Of a stretch of DNA of 64,000 bases, positions 35,282-47,990 are shown piece by piece. The translations under genes and the position numbers were made by a program. How positions within the stretch are numbered: position 1 is the stretch's first letter; each line of letters opens with the position of its first letter. Under the pieces are notes generated by a model. That model saw nothing but the letters and a program-made list of their open reading frames with translations, was not told where the DNA came from and searched no databases. The DNA is from Physcomitrium patens (taxonomy: Eukaryota; Streptophyta; Bryopsida; Funariales; Funariaceae), in NCBI RefSeq assembly GCF_000002425.4, contig NC_037271.1, positions 13,517,869 through 13,581,868 on the forward strand, given 5' to 3'.

Positions 35282-38200
35282 TTAAAATATGTTCTCCAAG
35301 TCTTCGTTCAAATTCTCTTTATCACTTTTGCTATCCAAGTCAATTTCATCTTCTTGTTGAAGAATATCTATGTCTTTATCAAGGTCTTTTATATTTATTT
35401 CTGTGTATCTTTGTTTAAACATTTTTACTCGCTTCCTTGTAATTGGTATTTTTAACCTTGTTCCATCTAACTCTTGTAATGAGTAAGTTGCATTATCATG
35501 AATAGTTGTTACCACATACGGTCCAAATCATCGCTTAGAAAACTTCCATAAAATACTCTGATTATTATCCAAGCTACTATCATAGACCAAAACCCAATCA
35601 CCTTCTTCAATTGCTTTAGGCCTCAATCGATGCTGCTTATCAAATTGTGTCTTGTTTTGTAACCTTGATCTTTTTAACCTTTCTAATGCTATTTGCAAAT
35701 CTTTCGATCTATGCTCTAATTGTTGAATTCTAATAGCTAGAAGTTCTTCTCTTGTCAATCCATCTTCCCATGGTAGCACACTTCAAGTAGATAATTTTCT
35801 TTCAATTGGCATAATTGGTTTTTGACCTGTCATAAGCTCAATAGGCATATATCCTATTACTGAGCTATGAGTTGTTCGATCATCCCATAATACAAATGAC
35901 AAAAGTCGTGGCCATTCTCTAACCCTCCCATTACAAGCTTTAACTAATGCCTTTACAATCAATGGGTGATCATGCTCACTTTTTACATTTCCTTCAAGAT
36001 TATAAGCAGTAGTCAATGATAGTTTAATTCCACATCTTTCAAAGAATTCATGAGCTTCTTGTGCATTTAATTCTCCACGATTTGTAGTGATTTTTCCTAC
36101 ACATACATAGCGGCAAATAACATCTTCAAGAAAAAATCTACAAATTCCTTCCATAGATTTTGTTCTCAATGCTCTTCCTTCTACTTGATTTGATAAATCT
36201 TCACAAGCTAAGCCCAAATATTTTATTTGCCATAATCCGATTGGCATAATAACCAAATCAACAACCCATTTAAAATGTATAGCTAGAGGATATGTAGGAT
36301 GAAGACCATCTTGATGTCGTATATTAGGATACGTTTGACAAATTTCACATGACTCTACAAATAAGAGCACAACTTGATACATATTTTTCCACCAATATCG
36401 TTCCTTAAGCTTAGCAAAAGTAATTCAAATTCGTCTATGTATCATGGATATGAACTCTAAAGAAAGATAATCTCAATACACTCTTGTGTTACTCAAAAAT
36501 ACTTAGAAATCACTCAAAGGTGATAATATATTGAACTAGAATGGCTATTGTCAAAGATTAGAAAACATGACGACTCTTGAAACTAGACTCGAAATAAAAA
36601 AGAGTTGACAAGAGTGAAGAAGGCTTCACTCTTGTCTCTATATATACTATCTAACTAAGGGCTACGTGGCGACGTTCTATAGGACCTTCAATATATATTG
36701 ACTTTGTAGGATACTTGCCTTGACTTACAAGGCAAGTTTTTCTACGTGTGGGCCACATAGTTAGCTTGGTCTTCAAGCCAAAAACATGTGTGGCACATGG
36801 CCAACTTATTGACCACATTTCTAATCCTAAAAGTCAATTAAAGACACCTATGAAGCCAAAGCAGTGTCTATAAAGCTTCTAAGAAGCTTCCATACTAAAT
36901 ACTATAGAATCAACTTAATTTTATTTATTTTTACTTACTTCTACTTATTTATATATATAATTACTAGCTTACATGAGTATGTCCATGATACTATGTCTTG
37001 TCCATAAACTATCATGAAACCCTTTTAATAATTTTTGTTTCTCTTTCTTATTGCGTATCACTCTTTGTGGCATTCCAATTCCTTTCTTTGGTCTCTTCCA
37101 CTAGAATCATTCTCAAAGAAAAAATCTATATGCTTTTTTTCTTATTGGTTTAAATTTTTTTGTAGACCAATTTTCTTGCTTAGTTAAGGTATTCAAGTAA
37201 TGATCAATATCCAATAATTCTCCTTCATAAAATTCTTCAAGAAATAGCTTGTCTTCTCTGTTAAGATTTGATATTGAATAGAATTTTGATCCAACATCAT
37301 CAATGTCTTCAACCATTTCGTCTTCTCTTTCATATCTTGCTCTAGATAGCATGTCTATTACTAAATTGTCTTTTCCAGCAACATGCTTAAATTCTGGATT
37401 TAATGACTTAATATAAGCAATCCATCTTAACATTACAATATCCGGCATTGAATAATTAGTAATCATTCCAAGTAATGGCAAGCGATCTGTTTCAATTACT
37501 ACTGTTGCACCAATCAAATAATCCCTTTTAGCTTTCATAGCCAAAATAACTATCCAAAGTTCTCTTTTAACTTACAAATATGCACGTTGATGAATACTTA
37601 AAACTTTAGGTCCAAATCAAACTGCAAATCTACTTCCACTTGAATCATCTTGTCCCACAGTCCATCCAATAGCAATAGGACTAGTATCTATAGTAAGAAT
37701 TACTTGTCTATTACAGTCATAATCAATTTTTCTTAAAATTGGAGGTATCACCAATAACTTTTTTAGCTTCTACACTGCTTGAGTACACTTTCTTTCCTAG
37801 TTAAATTGATAACCCTTACATAATAATTCATACAATGGATCTACAACATGAGCATAATAAAGAATCCATATACGATAAAATATACAAGCTCCTAAAAACC
37901 TGCGTACTTCTGTTAAAGAGTCACATGAATCTTTCATCCTTCCAATTGCATCAACTTCGCTTGGATATGGCTTTCTCCCATAAAATCCACACAAATGCCC
38001 AACAATAAGAACTTCCTACACTCCAAATGTAGATTTTTCTCCTCAAAGTATAAGATGAACCTCTTTAAGTCGAGTTAAAATCTTTTCACAATCTTGTATA
38101 TGATCAACAATATATTTGTGACAACCTTTTTCATCTAAAGTTTCATCTTTTTCTCCTTCTTTACATCCTTTGATAGGAACATTATCTAAAAAAGACATAG

Positions 38201-39330
38201 TTTTTTCAGGAATGAAGTCTCTTAGTACCTTGTCCATCCAATTCATCATATGTGCAACTGAGTTAGTAGCACCTTATGGGAAAATATACATTTTAAGCAA
38301 TCCAAGTGGCGTTCTCATTGTTGTTAGATCTCTACTCCTATGCACAAGTGAAAATTGATCATAATCCGAATATAAATTATCCATTGAATAAATTACCCTT
38401 CCCGCAAACGCTTTTGCAACCTTGTCTACTAAAGGCCCTATACATGTATTTCTTATAGTTACTGCATTCATTGGCTGTATATCTTAAATAAAACGTAACA
38501 ATCCATTTTTTTTAGGCACCGTAAACCAACAACTAGAATATGGAGCAATAGAAGGCTCCAAAATTTTCATTCGCATCTTTTCTTTCAGTAATTCCACCAA
38601 TTTAGGTAAATGTGCCTTCAATACGGAAATTGGCCTTAAGTTCTAAGGTACATGAGGTACTATAAAGATAACCATAGGAGCAACAACATTAGGATCTACA
38701 CATCCTATTTCACGAGACCCAAAGGCAAATGATTTACCTCGTTTCGTAAGCATTTTTTTAAAATATTCAATTTCTATTGGAAATATAGAACCATCACATC
38801 CAATCTTCAATTCTTCAAAAGTCTCCTTTGTAAACTGATGTCTAATCTTCTTTGGATCTCTTAAACTCTCTTCATTTGATGCTTCTTCCATTTGTTCCTT
38901 AGAATCTTCTGGTAAAGGTTCGACAACAGGTTTTACCTTTTTATCTACTGTTTTATATTTTGTCTCTACAATAATTTGTGATGCTTAAAAATATTCAAGT
39001 ATAGAATAAACCTCCCTCGAATGAATTTCTATAATCTTATCATCATCTCCTAATCCAATAGATGCAATTAATTCTAAAGAATCTTCCAATCCATTTTCTT
39101 CAAAAACATCTAAAATCTTCTCATTATCTTTTAATGTGTCTAATTTGCGTAATTTCTTTTCAATATTATATAATCTTTTTCTTTCTTTTCTTTTAAAATC
39201 ATCAATTTTCTTATACATAATATTTCCATTCTCAAAAATACCAATAAAACTCACATCAAAGGTACCTTCATCTCATGAGAGTACCTCCTCTTTTATACCT
39301 CCATAATCCCGCTTTATAGTGGTACTTCCT
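35282..39330 (-). pseudogene. gypsy A pol (RT, RNase H, integrase)
   Basis: Same domain order and length as the pol of element C. Recognisable pieces are integrase (35783-36382 and flanks, with Val-Val-Asp-Leu-Val, Asn-Arg-Gly-Glu-Leu where C has Asp-Arg, and Lys-Ser-Glu), RNase H (37113-37994) and RT (38043-38891). The RT box reads Phe-Leu-Asp-Asn. Loss of these Asp residues and many stops disable it. The integrase is cut by the solo LTR at 36440-36990. Confidence 0.88.
36440..36990 (-). repeat. solo chromovirus LTR in gypsy A integrase
   Basis: A full-length family LTR (551 bp) in reverse orientation, with the TATA box and the perfect hairpin at 36607-36636. CTATG duplications at 36435-36439 and 36991-36995 flank it. 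The uninterrupted site is seen in element C near 54490. Both termini read TA instead of TG/CA. It is the footprint of LTR-LTR recombination in a once complete insertion. Confidence 0.92.
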
Positions 39331-41672
39331 CAAAATCCTTAACTCCTTCAACAATCCTTGGCAATGGTTTCTCCTTTAACCTATCTCAATTCCGTTTATG
39401 ATTAGGAGGTACTTTCAAAAATTATACAACTTTCCTTCCATCTTCACTACGTATCCTTGCATAAGCAGAACCATCATCAAGTACTTTTGTTTCCATCCAT
39501 GTTGCCATAATATAAGGTTGTCCTAAAATCAATGGATAAGACGTTGTATCTTGTACAAAGAAATGTTGTTCTATTGCAACATCTCCAATCCAAATTTTGA
39601 CATCTGGATAAGCTCCATATAATTCGTCTCATGTATTATTAGCTGTTTGTATTGCCCATCCATATTCCATATCAATTGGCCATTTTCGCTTCTTATAAAG
39701 ATCCTTAGACATAAGATTTATTTCAGAACCATGATCAACTAAAGTAATAATTGGTTCTTCTATATCTCTTACTTTCACCAATATTTCAGTAGTTGTTATT
39801 ATCTAATGTTTTCGAGTATAATGGCTTGAAGCTTCCATTTCCTTATCACTATAATCTTCGAAATGTACTTGTTGATTATATCCATTCTTTTCATTTCTTA
39901 ATTGCTTGTAACCATTATCAACTTCTTCTTCATCTTTATATAATCATGCATCAATAGCATGACTCATTCCAGCTTCATCCATTAATTGTCTCTTTCGCTT
40001 AATGCTGTCAATGATAATATCATGAAACTCCTTCTTTGTAATTTCCAAAATTTCTTTCAATGTCAATTCCACCTTAGCATTTAATATACGTTCTTCTAAT
40101 ACCCCTTATAAATTTGTTACCGCTTTAATATCAAAAAGTAGCTTATAAGCAATTGATTTATTCTTTTTATTTTTCTCGTTTGTTTTTTCTTCTAATGATA
40201 TTGAAGTATCCTTTATAGGTAATTCTTGTGAAGCCGCTTCACAAGCCTTCTCTTCAAGTTTATTTCTTAGAAGAATTGCCTTCTCTTGTATCATCAAAAT
40301 TTCCTCGTCTCTTTTCTTCCATCAAAGCTTCATGTTGGCTCTTAGCAATATATGCATGAACTAAAAGAGATTCAATAGGATCTTCTCAATCTATTGCACC
40401 TCATATTGTAGCTGCAGTCCTCAATAACGCTTCTCGAGGCATTTTTCCTTTTTGTATTGTAGAAATGGCAGAAGCCCAAAATTCACTAGTTTCTATATTT
40501 CCACCAAAGTCATCATCTACTCTAGCGCCATAACTTGCACTCTCTCGTGTTACTATTCCATGTTCTATTAAATAATCTTGAATCAATGCTCTCATACCTC
40601 TTTTACCAAAATTAATTTGAAACAAATCCTTTGTATCTTTTTATGCAATCTTTTCATCTTTCGAGTAAATAACTTCTTGCTGCACCATATTATTAAATTC
40701 ATTGCAATCCTTCCTAGTATGTGAAATGTCACCACATCAGATACATGTTTATACAGACCTTTATTTTGAAACATTCTTCAAATTATTTGTAGCAGTATTT
40801 TCTTCAAGTCTTGTCAATTTGATTTGAAGGTCTCGTATTCCATGTATAATTTCTTCAATCCCTATCTCTCTTTTCTTTGATAAAGATGTTGAAGGTTGAA
40901 CAGTAGACATTGTTGGTCGTATTGTATGTAGTGGAATTTTAGGTGCTTGTACTGCTTTTGGAATATTACTCCTATCCTTCCTCTTTTCTCTTTTTGCAAG
41001 CAAACCCACTGCATTTTCAATATTTTTCCACTTTGTTGTCAATCCTTCATCTTCTTCTTTGTCTTCAAGAAGCAACTCCAATTTCCCTTGTAATTCTCCA
41101 TCAGCAGCTTGAAGAAATAATTCAACCTTGTTCAACTCTAATGTCAATTTTTCTATCTTCGATAATTGAGAACACTGCCTCTCAAATTCCCTTAGTAGGT
41201 CTGTTGCTTACAAATTCTTATTAGGCTACTCAATCCATTCTAGAAATATTTTCTTAGTAACACGATCAGTGTCCTCTAAGAAATATTCGTCTTTTAATGC
41301 ATGTGATAAAATCTCCCATGAATTTCCATAATGCTCCATGATTGATATAATATGCTCTCTTATTTCCGGTATCATGGCAAGTCTAAATAATTCAACCATC
41401 TTCTTCTCAGAAACCCGATTTAATTCCATTTCTCAAACATAACATCTTAAATACCTTGAAATATCCCTTCCATCAAATTGATCAATTTTATTGACCACTA
41501 CTTACAATGCTTTGGTTGCTAAAGCTTCTTTGCGATCATTACTATGCAGTTGCTACATAGATAATGATAAGGCTTGAAAGATACCAGCAAAAGACGGATC
41601 TATATATATACCTTATCCTTTAGAAGAAGTTCCACTTGAAGCTCCTTTAAAATTTTTATTTTTATTCTCCAT
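39324..41672 (-). pseudogene. gypsy A gag-protease
   Basis: Begins at an ATG at 41672 in the position of the C gag start. It carries the capsid region (41226-41429), a coiled Gln/Leu-rich part, a damaged zinc knuckle near 40690-40750 and an aspartic protease (near 39690-39740) with Asp-His-Gly-Ser. At the site of the single amber codon in C, this copy has a Trp codon. Other stops and frameshifts disable it. Confidence 0.85.
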
Positions 41673-41721
41673 AAAATAAAAATAAAAATAAATGAATCCC
41701 AATACCTCTCACCTCAAGCGT

Positions 41722-41739
41722 TTCACATCAGGTTCACCA
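41722..41739 (-). promoter_or_regulatory. decayed primer-binding site, tRNA-Trp
   Basis: The + strand reads TTCACATCAGGTTCACCA, matching the tRNA-Trp 3' end used by element C except for two CG-to-CA changes. Confidence 0.7.
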
Positions 41740-41743
41740 CTTA

Positions 41744-43479
41744 TGTCATATTACATGCTATCTAGCTTGAGAACGCACCGTGCGTCTGGCTACAAAAGAT
41801 AAAACAATGTTTTGCAAGTATTCAAGTAGTCTAGTGGGTTTTAACTATTTAAACACAAACTATTTCGGATTTAAATATAAAAGCTTAATCCTAATACAAA
41901 GTGCTTAGAATACTATTTTTAATAGCTTTTGGATATTATAAGCAAAGATTCTTTTATTATTTATTATTTTATTTTATTTTTATTTTTATTTTTATTTTTT
42001 TATTTTTTTATTTTTTTTTATTTTTTTAAATCTTAATCCTAGACAGGAGGCTTGGACAAGCTGTAATTCTCAATCTGACCATCCGATTGTTGTGAGACTT
42101 CTAGCATTAGAGTCTTTACAAGTCTTCTAAATGCTCAAGAAGTTCAATCCAATCCAACTTACAGATTGCAAGAAAACACCGTAAATCCACGCTGAAGTCT
42201 CTTAACCGCTGCCTAGAAGGTTGATGATAAACTTTAACTTATAATTTCTCCTTCTCTGACCGTTAATTCTCATTCAAGCTTTATATGCAGCTCCGTCTTT
42301 GAATCCTCAACTTACTATGTCAAAATTCACCTTATTTTAGCCGGTAGATCTCAGATATTACAAAAATCCTAAACAACTCCAATATGCCAACTTTTGATAC
42401 CTCTATTTACTCATGATCAAATATCCTCTATCCATACTGTAAGATTAACACAAATTTTTGCATGCACTTAGTATATTCAACCATCTAGACACCTCTAAAA
42501 TTTCAACCACAAATGTCTTTCTAATTTTACAAAAAAGTCAAGAGTACTAGCATGTACTTTATTGCAAAAATCCAATTCTCTAATACAAACACTGACTTTG
42601 AGCAATGATTGCAAAGTCCTCCTAAACCCTATGAAATCTAATTCTATACCTTTCAAAGGAGCTTGAAGCTAGCTTTCTAACTCCAAAATCCCGATTTCTT
42701 GAATGCCCCTTTTTTTTTCCTCTCCTTTCCTTTAACTCCGTGAGGTCCCCTATTCTTCTACCCTGGACTTCGAATTGAAACAGTTGACCCGCCGCCATGA
42801 AATTCTCGCCTCTAAGAGGATCTTTCCACGAAAAGGAAGTTTCTCCAAAATAGCATAAAGAACAGAACAGCTTGAAATAGAACCAAAGCCTCTATATTCA
42901 CGACCTCATTAGATTACCTAATCGAGTTAGGTCTCATATTGGATAAGAGGCCCATACGAAGACTTAAATTGGATGTCCCCATAATTGGGTCAAATTGGTC
43001 CTTCAGATCAGACTCACACAAATATTGAATTGGTCCTTTTTCCTTTTATCAACTCCTAGTAAGAATAGCTCGGACTCATTCCATCCGATTTACTAGACAA
43101 TCTTGGGGACCTTAATTTATCTCTTCAATTTTTTTCTTCGCTTTGGATGTGCTAATCTCGATTTTTAAAATTGAACGGAGTATTACATTACTGATAAGTA
43201 TGCCCTAACTACTTGCAATTCCCACACACTAGCACATAATTGTCACTGACTTTAGGATTGGGACATTCACTGGCATAATTACCAATCTGTTTGCAATGGA
43301 AACAATGAGGTGGTCTTTTTGCACCTCCATCAGGCATAATTGATATCTCCACCAGTATATACTTATTAGGCTTGTTCCATATAGGGTTAGAAAATGATCT
43401 TGGTAGTCTCGTTGGTACAGAGGGTACTTAGTTTGATGATGCCGATGGAACATACGTTATTATCATGTTTGGTGGTACA
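41744..43479 (-). repeat. gypsy A 5' LTR, truncated
   Basis: Aligns with 33381-35087 of the 3' LTR and breaks off near 43479, where family B protease-side sequence begins. It carries the same captured gag-like segment (about 42850-43479). A T-rich stretch near 41960-42030 is expanded compared with the 3' copy. Confidence 0.82.
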
Positions 43480-44520
43480 TCATCAGAGCTAAGATCATCG
43501 TCCGTTGTCAATTCAGATGCTGACAATTGAGATTTTCCGTGATAGTGTATTGGGTACATTTTTAACACCATTTTATCTCCGTCCTTGCCAATTGTCAAAG
43601 TACCCCGACCCCAATCATTCTTGGCTTTTGCTTGATAAAGCCAAGATTGTTTCAATAAAATTGGATACAATAAAGTTGATCGTTGTAACCAAAAGATGAT
43701 ATAGTCAATTTCATACGCATTACCGACAATTATAGTTTGAACACTCAGTAAAATATCCTATGATTTAACTCGGCTATGATCTGCCATCCTTAACACCAAT
43801 GTTGTGGGTACTAAATGTTCCAAATCTAAAGTATCCATTGTATCAGCGTTCATTAAATTGACGTTGGAACCACCATCTACTTAAATACCCAAGATCATAA
43901 CACCGTCAATTAAAACATCGATGGTTGATGTACTTGGATCAAGGTTCAAACTGACTTCACAAACTTCCTTATTGCGTTGCCTATGCCGTGTAAACAATGA
44001 ATTCAATGTAAAATGGTACTCTGGTGCGACCGCTAGAAGTTGCTTCATAGAAATATAAGGTCGAATAACATCCAGATCCTTCAAAATATCATAAGGTTCC
44101 ATATTTAAGATAATTTCCAATGTTCTCTTTCTTTTCATTGGGTTGATTTTAACTTTGAGAAGTAAGATACTCTTCCGTCTTGGACTTGAAATTGGAACAG
44201 TGGCCAGAGCTTCCTTGAAAATCGTGCCTCTGAGAAGATCTTTCAACAAATAGGATGATTCTTGAAACTGCATAGAGAACGAAATAGCTTGAAATAGAAC
44301 CAAAGCCTTAGTAATTGGGACCTCATTGGGTTGCCCAACCGAATCAGGTCTCATACTGGATAAGAGGCCTATAGCAGGACCTTGATTGGATGTCCCCGTA
44401 ATTGGGTCAAATTGGCCCTTTGCATCAGGCTCACCCAAATGTTGAATTGGTCCTTTCTTCTTTTGTTGACTCTTGGTAAGAACGGCTTGGACACATTCCA
44501 CTCGATTTATCAAAGAATCT
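43480..44520 (-). pseudogene. gypsy B protease region
   Basis: The minus strand reads a Val-Asp-Gly-Gly-Ser-Asn-Val-Asn-Leu-Met active-site stretch (near 43850-43885) and later Pro-Ile-Leu-Leu-x-x-x-Trp-Leu (near 43640-43670), the two hallmarks of a gypsy aspartic protease. Stops separate the pieces. The last part (Ser-Glu-Leu-Thr-Thr-Asp-Asp-Asp) runs into the truncated LTR of element A. Confidence 0.75.
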
Positions 44521-46500
44521 TGAGGATCTTAATTTATCTTCTCCATTTTTCTTTGGTTTTGGAATTGTTGATCCCCATTATTGAAATTGAATGGAGCATT
44601 ATATTGCTGATAAGTATGTCCCGACTACATGTAATTTCCACACACTAGCGCATAATCGTCATTGGCTCTAGGATTGGAACATTCACTGACATAATGACCA
44701 ATCTATCTGCAATGGAAACAACAAAGTGGTCTTCTTGTACCCCCATCTAGCATATTGGGTGTCTCTATCGGTATATACCTACTAAGCTTGTTCCATGTAG
44801 GGTTAGAAAATGATCCTGGTTGTCCCATTGGTATAGAGGGTACTTTGTTTGATGACGCTAGTTGAGCATATTGTTGATACCTCTGCTGCTCCTTCTCGTA
44901 GTTCTAAGGATTTGATGTAGACCCCTGATTAAAATTGGAACTTTGAAAGTTATTAAATTTTCAATTTTGTCGATTAGATCAATTTCAATTCCATCCAAAC
45001 ATATTTTTTGTTTGAACTTGATTGACGTCCCATTGAATCGATGGGATCATAGTCTGATTATTGAATTATTGTTGCTTTTGCTAATTCCAACAATTAGCTG
45101 TTAAGTACTTTCTTTCGCAAAATATACATTGATCCATCATTTGTGAAGGTGAAGGATATTTTATTACCAAATGACCATGATCCTTACAATTACTGCACCA
45201 TACATTAGTCCTAGTATTAGTAGGCTTGTACCTCTTCTCCTTATCCTTGACCATATTAACGACCATTTCTTCCATTTTCTTTGTCAGGTTCAATAAGAAG
45301 GCTTCATTGGAATCTTTTGAAGTTGGTATTATTGATAATTCTGCTACTTGTTGTTGATATGAAAAATATAGAACATACGTTGTTATCACATTCGGTGGTA
45401 TAGCTTGCAATGGGGTGACATTAACTGGCCCCTGAATATTGGCATTGGAATTGGCCATTATTTCTAAAATCGTGGATAACTACCCATTGATCTGTTCCAA
45501 GTCAGATTTTGATAGCTGCTTTGAACTAGAATCATCAAGGCATCTGTAGTTAAAAACTAATCATAATAGCATTCCTCCCAAATCTTGGCTCTATTAAGAG
45601 ATGTAGTTACTGTATTTGTTTGAGCCTCTTTTACAAACATTTTTAGTTCAGATGGATGCAATCCATTGATTAATATGGATAATATAAAAGCCTCTAGCAT
45701 TTGGTGATTTGACCACTTGCGGAGTATATCTGCCACACGACCATAGTATGATTATACTGCCTCTCCTGGATCCATTTTGCTAGTCATTAATCTTTCTCAA
45801 AGTCAATCCTCAAAACCAATTGGATGAAAATGGATTAAAAATACATTCTTCAATGCTTTCCAATTGGAAAATTGATCCACTGGTTGACAATTGTACCATT
45901 CGAATGTCGTTTCCTTTAAGGTTGCTAACAACCATTGTAACCAAATATCTTCAGTTCTTCCATTATTGGCTATACATGTTGTCAGAAATTGAGACAAGAA
46001 TTGATCGAAATTTGCACCCAAAAAACCTCTTAAAATAGGTAATAGAGCCACACTCATTGTGCAATCGCTCACGTCACTTATTTGTACTACTATTGGAACC
46101 GCTAGACCACCTGTCACCATTGAAGAGAATAATGTTCCACTTAATTTTTTGTCAAAACAACTGGCACCTTCTCCAATTGATTGTTCTAAATTTTCAAGTT
46201 TCCTCAATTTGCTATTATTGTCCCTTACTAAGTTAGTTGGTTGAATTGGGGGTGAAAACGATGGGTTTTGAAATACACTGAATTGGCCCTTATTGACCAA
46301 TAATTTATTCCACTCTACGGAACCAATTTTGATAGTATTGGAAGCTTCTCTTATTGAAAACGTATCCAATGGAGTATCCAATTCTTCTATGATTCTCTCA
46401 CTCGTAATTAACGACCTCAAGGGAAATACTGGTCTATTCACCAAATTTTTTGCGAGTACTTTTGGCAATTTCTCTAACGGTATATACTGCTAAAATATTT
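44521..46500 (-). pseudogene. gypsy B gag
   Basis: The 221-codon ORF at 45803-46468 holds the retrotransposon gag domain (Leu-Pro-Ile-Leu-Arg-Gly-Phe-Leu-Gly-Ala, then Trp-Leu-x-x-Leu-Leu-Ala-Thr-Leu-Lys and Phe-Glu-Trp-Tyr). Downstream a Cys-x2-Cys-x4-His knuckle lacking its last Cys lies near 45145-45215, and a second zinc-binding piece near 44650-44720. Several stops interrupt the frame. It would form the capsid and bind RNA. Confidence 0.8.
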
Positions 46501-46786
46501 GATGTCGATTAGCTTTTGGGTATACTTGGATATGTCGACAGGCATACAACCATGGTTTAATCCAACTTTGTCAATGATTCCTTTTTAACTTCCATTCTTA
46601 CTCATTATGTAACAAATGTCTTATTTGTAATCTCCTTATTCTTCCTTTCAACTGCCATATTTTCTTTACTATTAAATTTTTATTCTCAATAACTATACTT
46701 TTTCATTATATTCTATTGAATTTGCTTCCTATCTCCCATCTTACTAAACCGATAGTTAATTTCTAACACTCAATGCTATTATCTAT

Positions 46787-46803
46787 CTCTGGCAGTGGTG
46801 CCA
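46787..46803 (-). promoter_or_regulatory. decayed primer-binding site, possibly tRNA-Asp
   Basis: The minus strand reads TGGCACCACTGCCAGAG, three bases from the LTR. It resembles the tRNA-Asp-type site TGGCGCCGTTGCCGGGG known from Athila elements, with four G-to-A changes and one T-to-C. The identification is tentative. Confidence 0.5.
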
Positions 46804-46806
46804 AAA

Positions 46807-47552
46807 TGTGATTGTCGTTTGACTTATTCTATAATTTCTTTCAGAATAAATCTGTGTAGGAGAATTCAAACATAGGAAAAGACTAAGTGTATGAGTTTTA
46901 CTTATTAGAGTCACACAATTAACTGTATTTCAAACCACTAAAACATTAAGAAACACTGCGATTTTTTCTCCTAGTAACAATACTCCTTCATCAACTGATA
47001 ACAATAGTGTGTAACCCTGCACTCTCAAAAAACTGCTTAAAATTCAATAATTTCCATCCAACACCAGGAATAACAGATTTCACTCCAAGAATCTAAATTC
47101 ATATAATTTTTGTAATCACAGACTTTTTCTGTCCAAACACACACAGCTCTCAATAAACAACAATCATAATCTTCTAATAAATCTTCATATAATTCAATTA
47201 CACAGTACTTCAATTACATAATCAATAACTCATAAATCAATCTCTGATTTATTCCACAGATCCACTTCTCAGTATTGAGAAACTATCCATTACTCTTCAA
47301 CAACAAAGAAAACAAAAAAACAAAGAAGTAACACCAAGCTTACCCCAGCTCATGTCTATCATAGTCTTACACTCCAACAAACTTCTAAAACTCCTATATA
47401 AGTACTTTTGATTTCCAGATTCTAACTATAATCTTATAATTAATCACTTTTAATAACTAAAATAATCATTCGTCTTCTTGAATTGACTATTCTATAGACT
47501 ATTAGTCTATTTTATTAATATCTTACAAAAACGAACTAATATCTATTCTACA
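46807..47552 (-). repeat. gypsy B 5' LTR (746 bp)
   Basis: Starts TGTGATTGTCG, ends TTCTACA, pairs with 32064-32782, and is followed by ACACG, the right-hand copy of the target duplication. Confidence 0.88.
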
Positions 47553-47990
47553 ACACGATTTTGATTTTAGATGTATTTAGACATTAGAAACTTGGCCAAC
47601 AAGTTAATCATGTCTTGGTAGCTTGTGGAACAAGTTAACTCTGTATAGTATCTTATGGAACAAGCTAGCTATGTGGCACATATATAAATAATTTACCTTG
47701 CAAGTTAAGACATATGGCTAGCAAAGTCAACACATGTTGGAGGTCCTATAGAATATCTCCGCGTAACTCTTAGTTAGAGAATATATATAGAGGCAAGAGT
47801 GAAGCCTTCTTCACTCTTGTCAATGCCTTTCTAGTCTTGAGTTTTGTTTCAAGACTTTATAGTCTTCTTTTTTTTGGCAATAGCCATTCTAGTTTAATAT
47901 TACATCACCTTTTGAGTGACTTTTTAATTATCTTTATTGACATAAGAGTGTATTGAAATTTTTTTTTCTTCGAGATTCATGTCCATAGCA
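47553..47990 (+). repeat. chromovirus 2 3' LTR, right part
   Basis: Continues the LTR interrupted at 32063. It contains the TATA box and hairpin (47792-47821, one G-U pair) and ends at GTCCATAGCA. Copia coding sequence resumes straight after. Confidence 0.85.

Larger units (their letters stand above)
33381..43479 (-). mobile_element. Ty3/gypsy element A, decayed relative of C
   Basis: LTRs at 41744-43479 (5') and 33381-35221 (3') enclose a minus-strand gag-protease and pol that align along their length with element C. Dozens of stops and frameshifts are present. The 5' LTR lacks the final 135 bp or so found in the 3' LTR, and gypsy B sequence follows directly. No target duplication is visible. 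A solo chromovirus LTR sits in the integrase region. Confidence 0.85.
32064..47552 (-). mobile_element. Ty3/gypsy element B, split by element A
   Basis: LTRs at 46807-47552 (5', reading leftwards) and 32064-32782 (3') lie in the 3' LTR of chromovirus 2, with flanking ACACA and ACACG, a 5-bp duplication with one change. The minus strand carries a primer site, gag, protease and a short piece of RT. Most of RT, RNase H and integrase are absent. Element A sits between protease and RT. Confidence 0.85.
22481..47990 (+). mobile_element. Ty3/gypsy chromovirus 2, rearranged and hosting nested elements
   Basis: A 5' LTR (22481-24482, split by repeat R1) and a 3' LTR (31946-32063 plus 47553-47990, split by gypsy B) belong to the same family as chromovirus 1. 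The flanks CAAGT and CAAAG resemble a decayed 5-bp duplication in copia protease. The interior is not simple. A first gag-RT-RNase H unit without protease (24.8-27.4 kb) meets a 140-bp LTR stub, then a second gag-protease-RT-RNase H-integrase-chromodomain unit (27.57-31.8 kb). Every domain carries stops. Confidence 0.82.
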
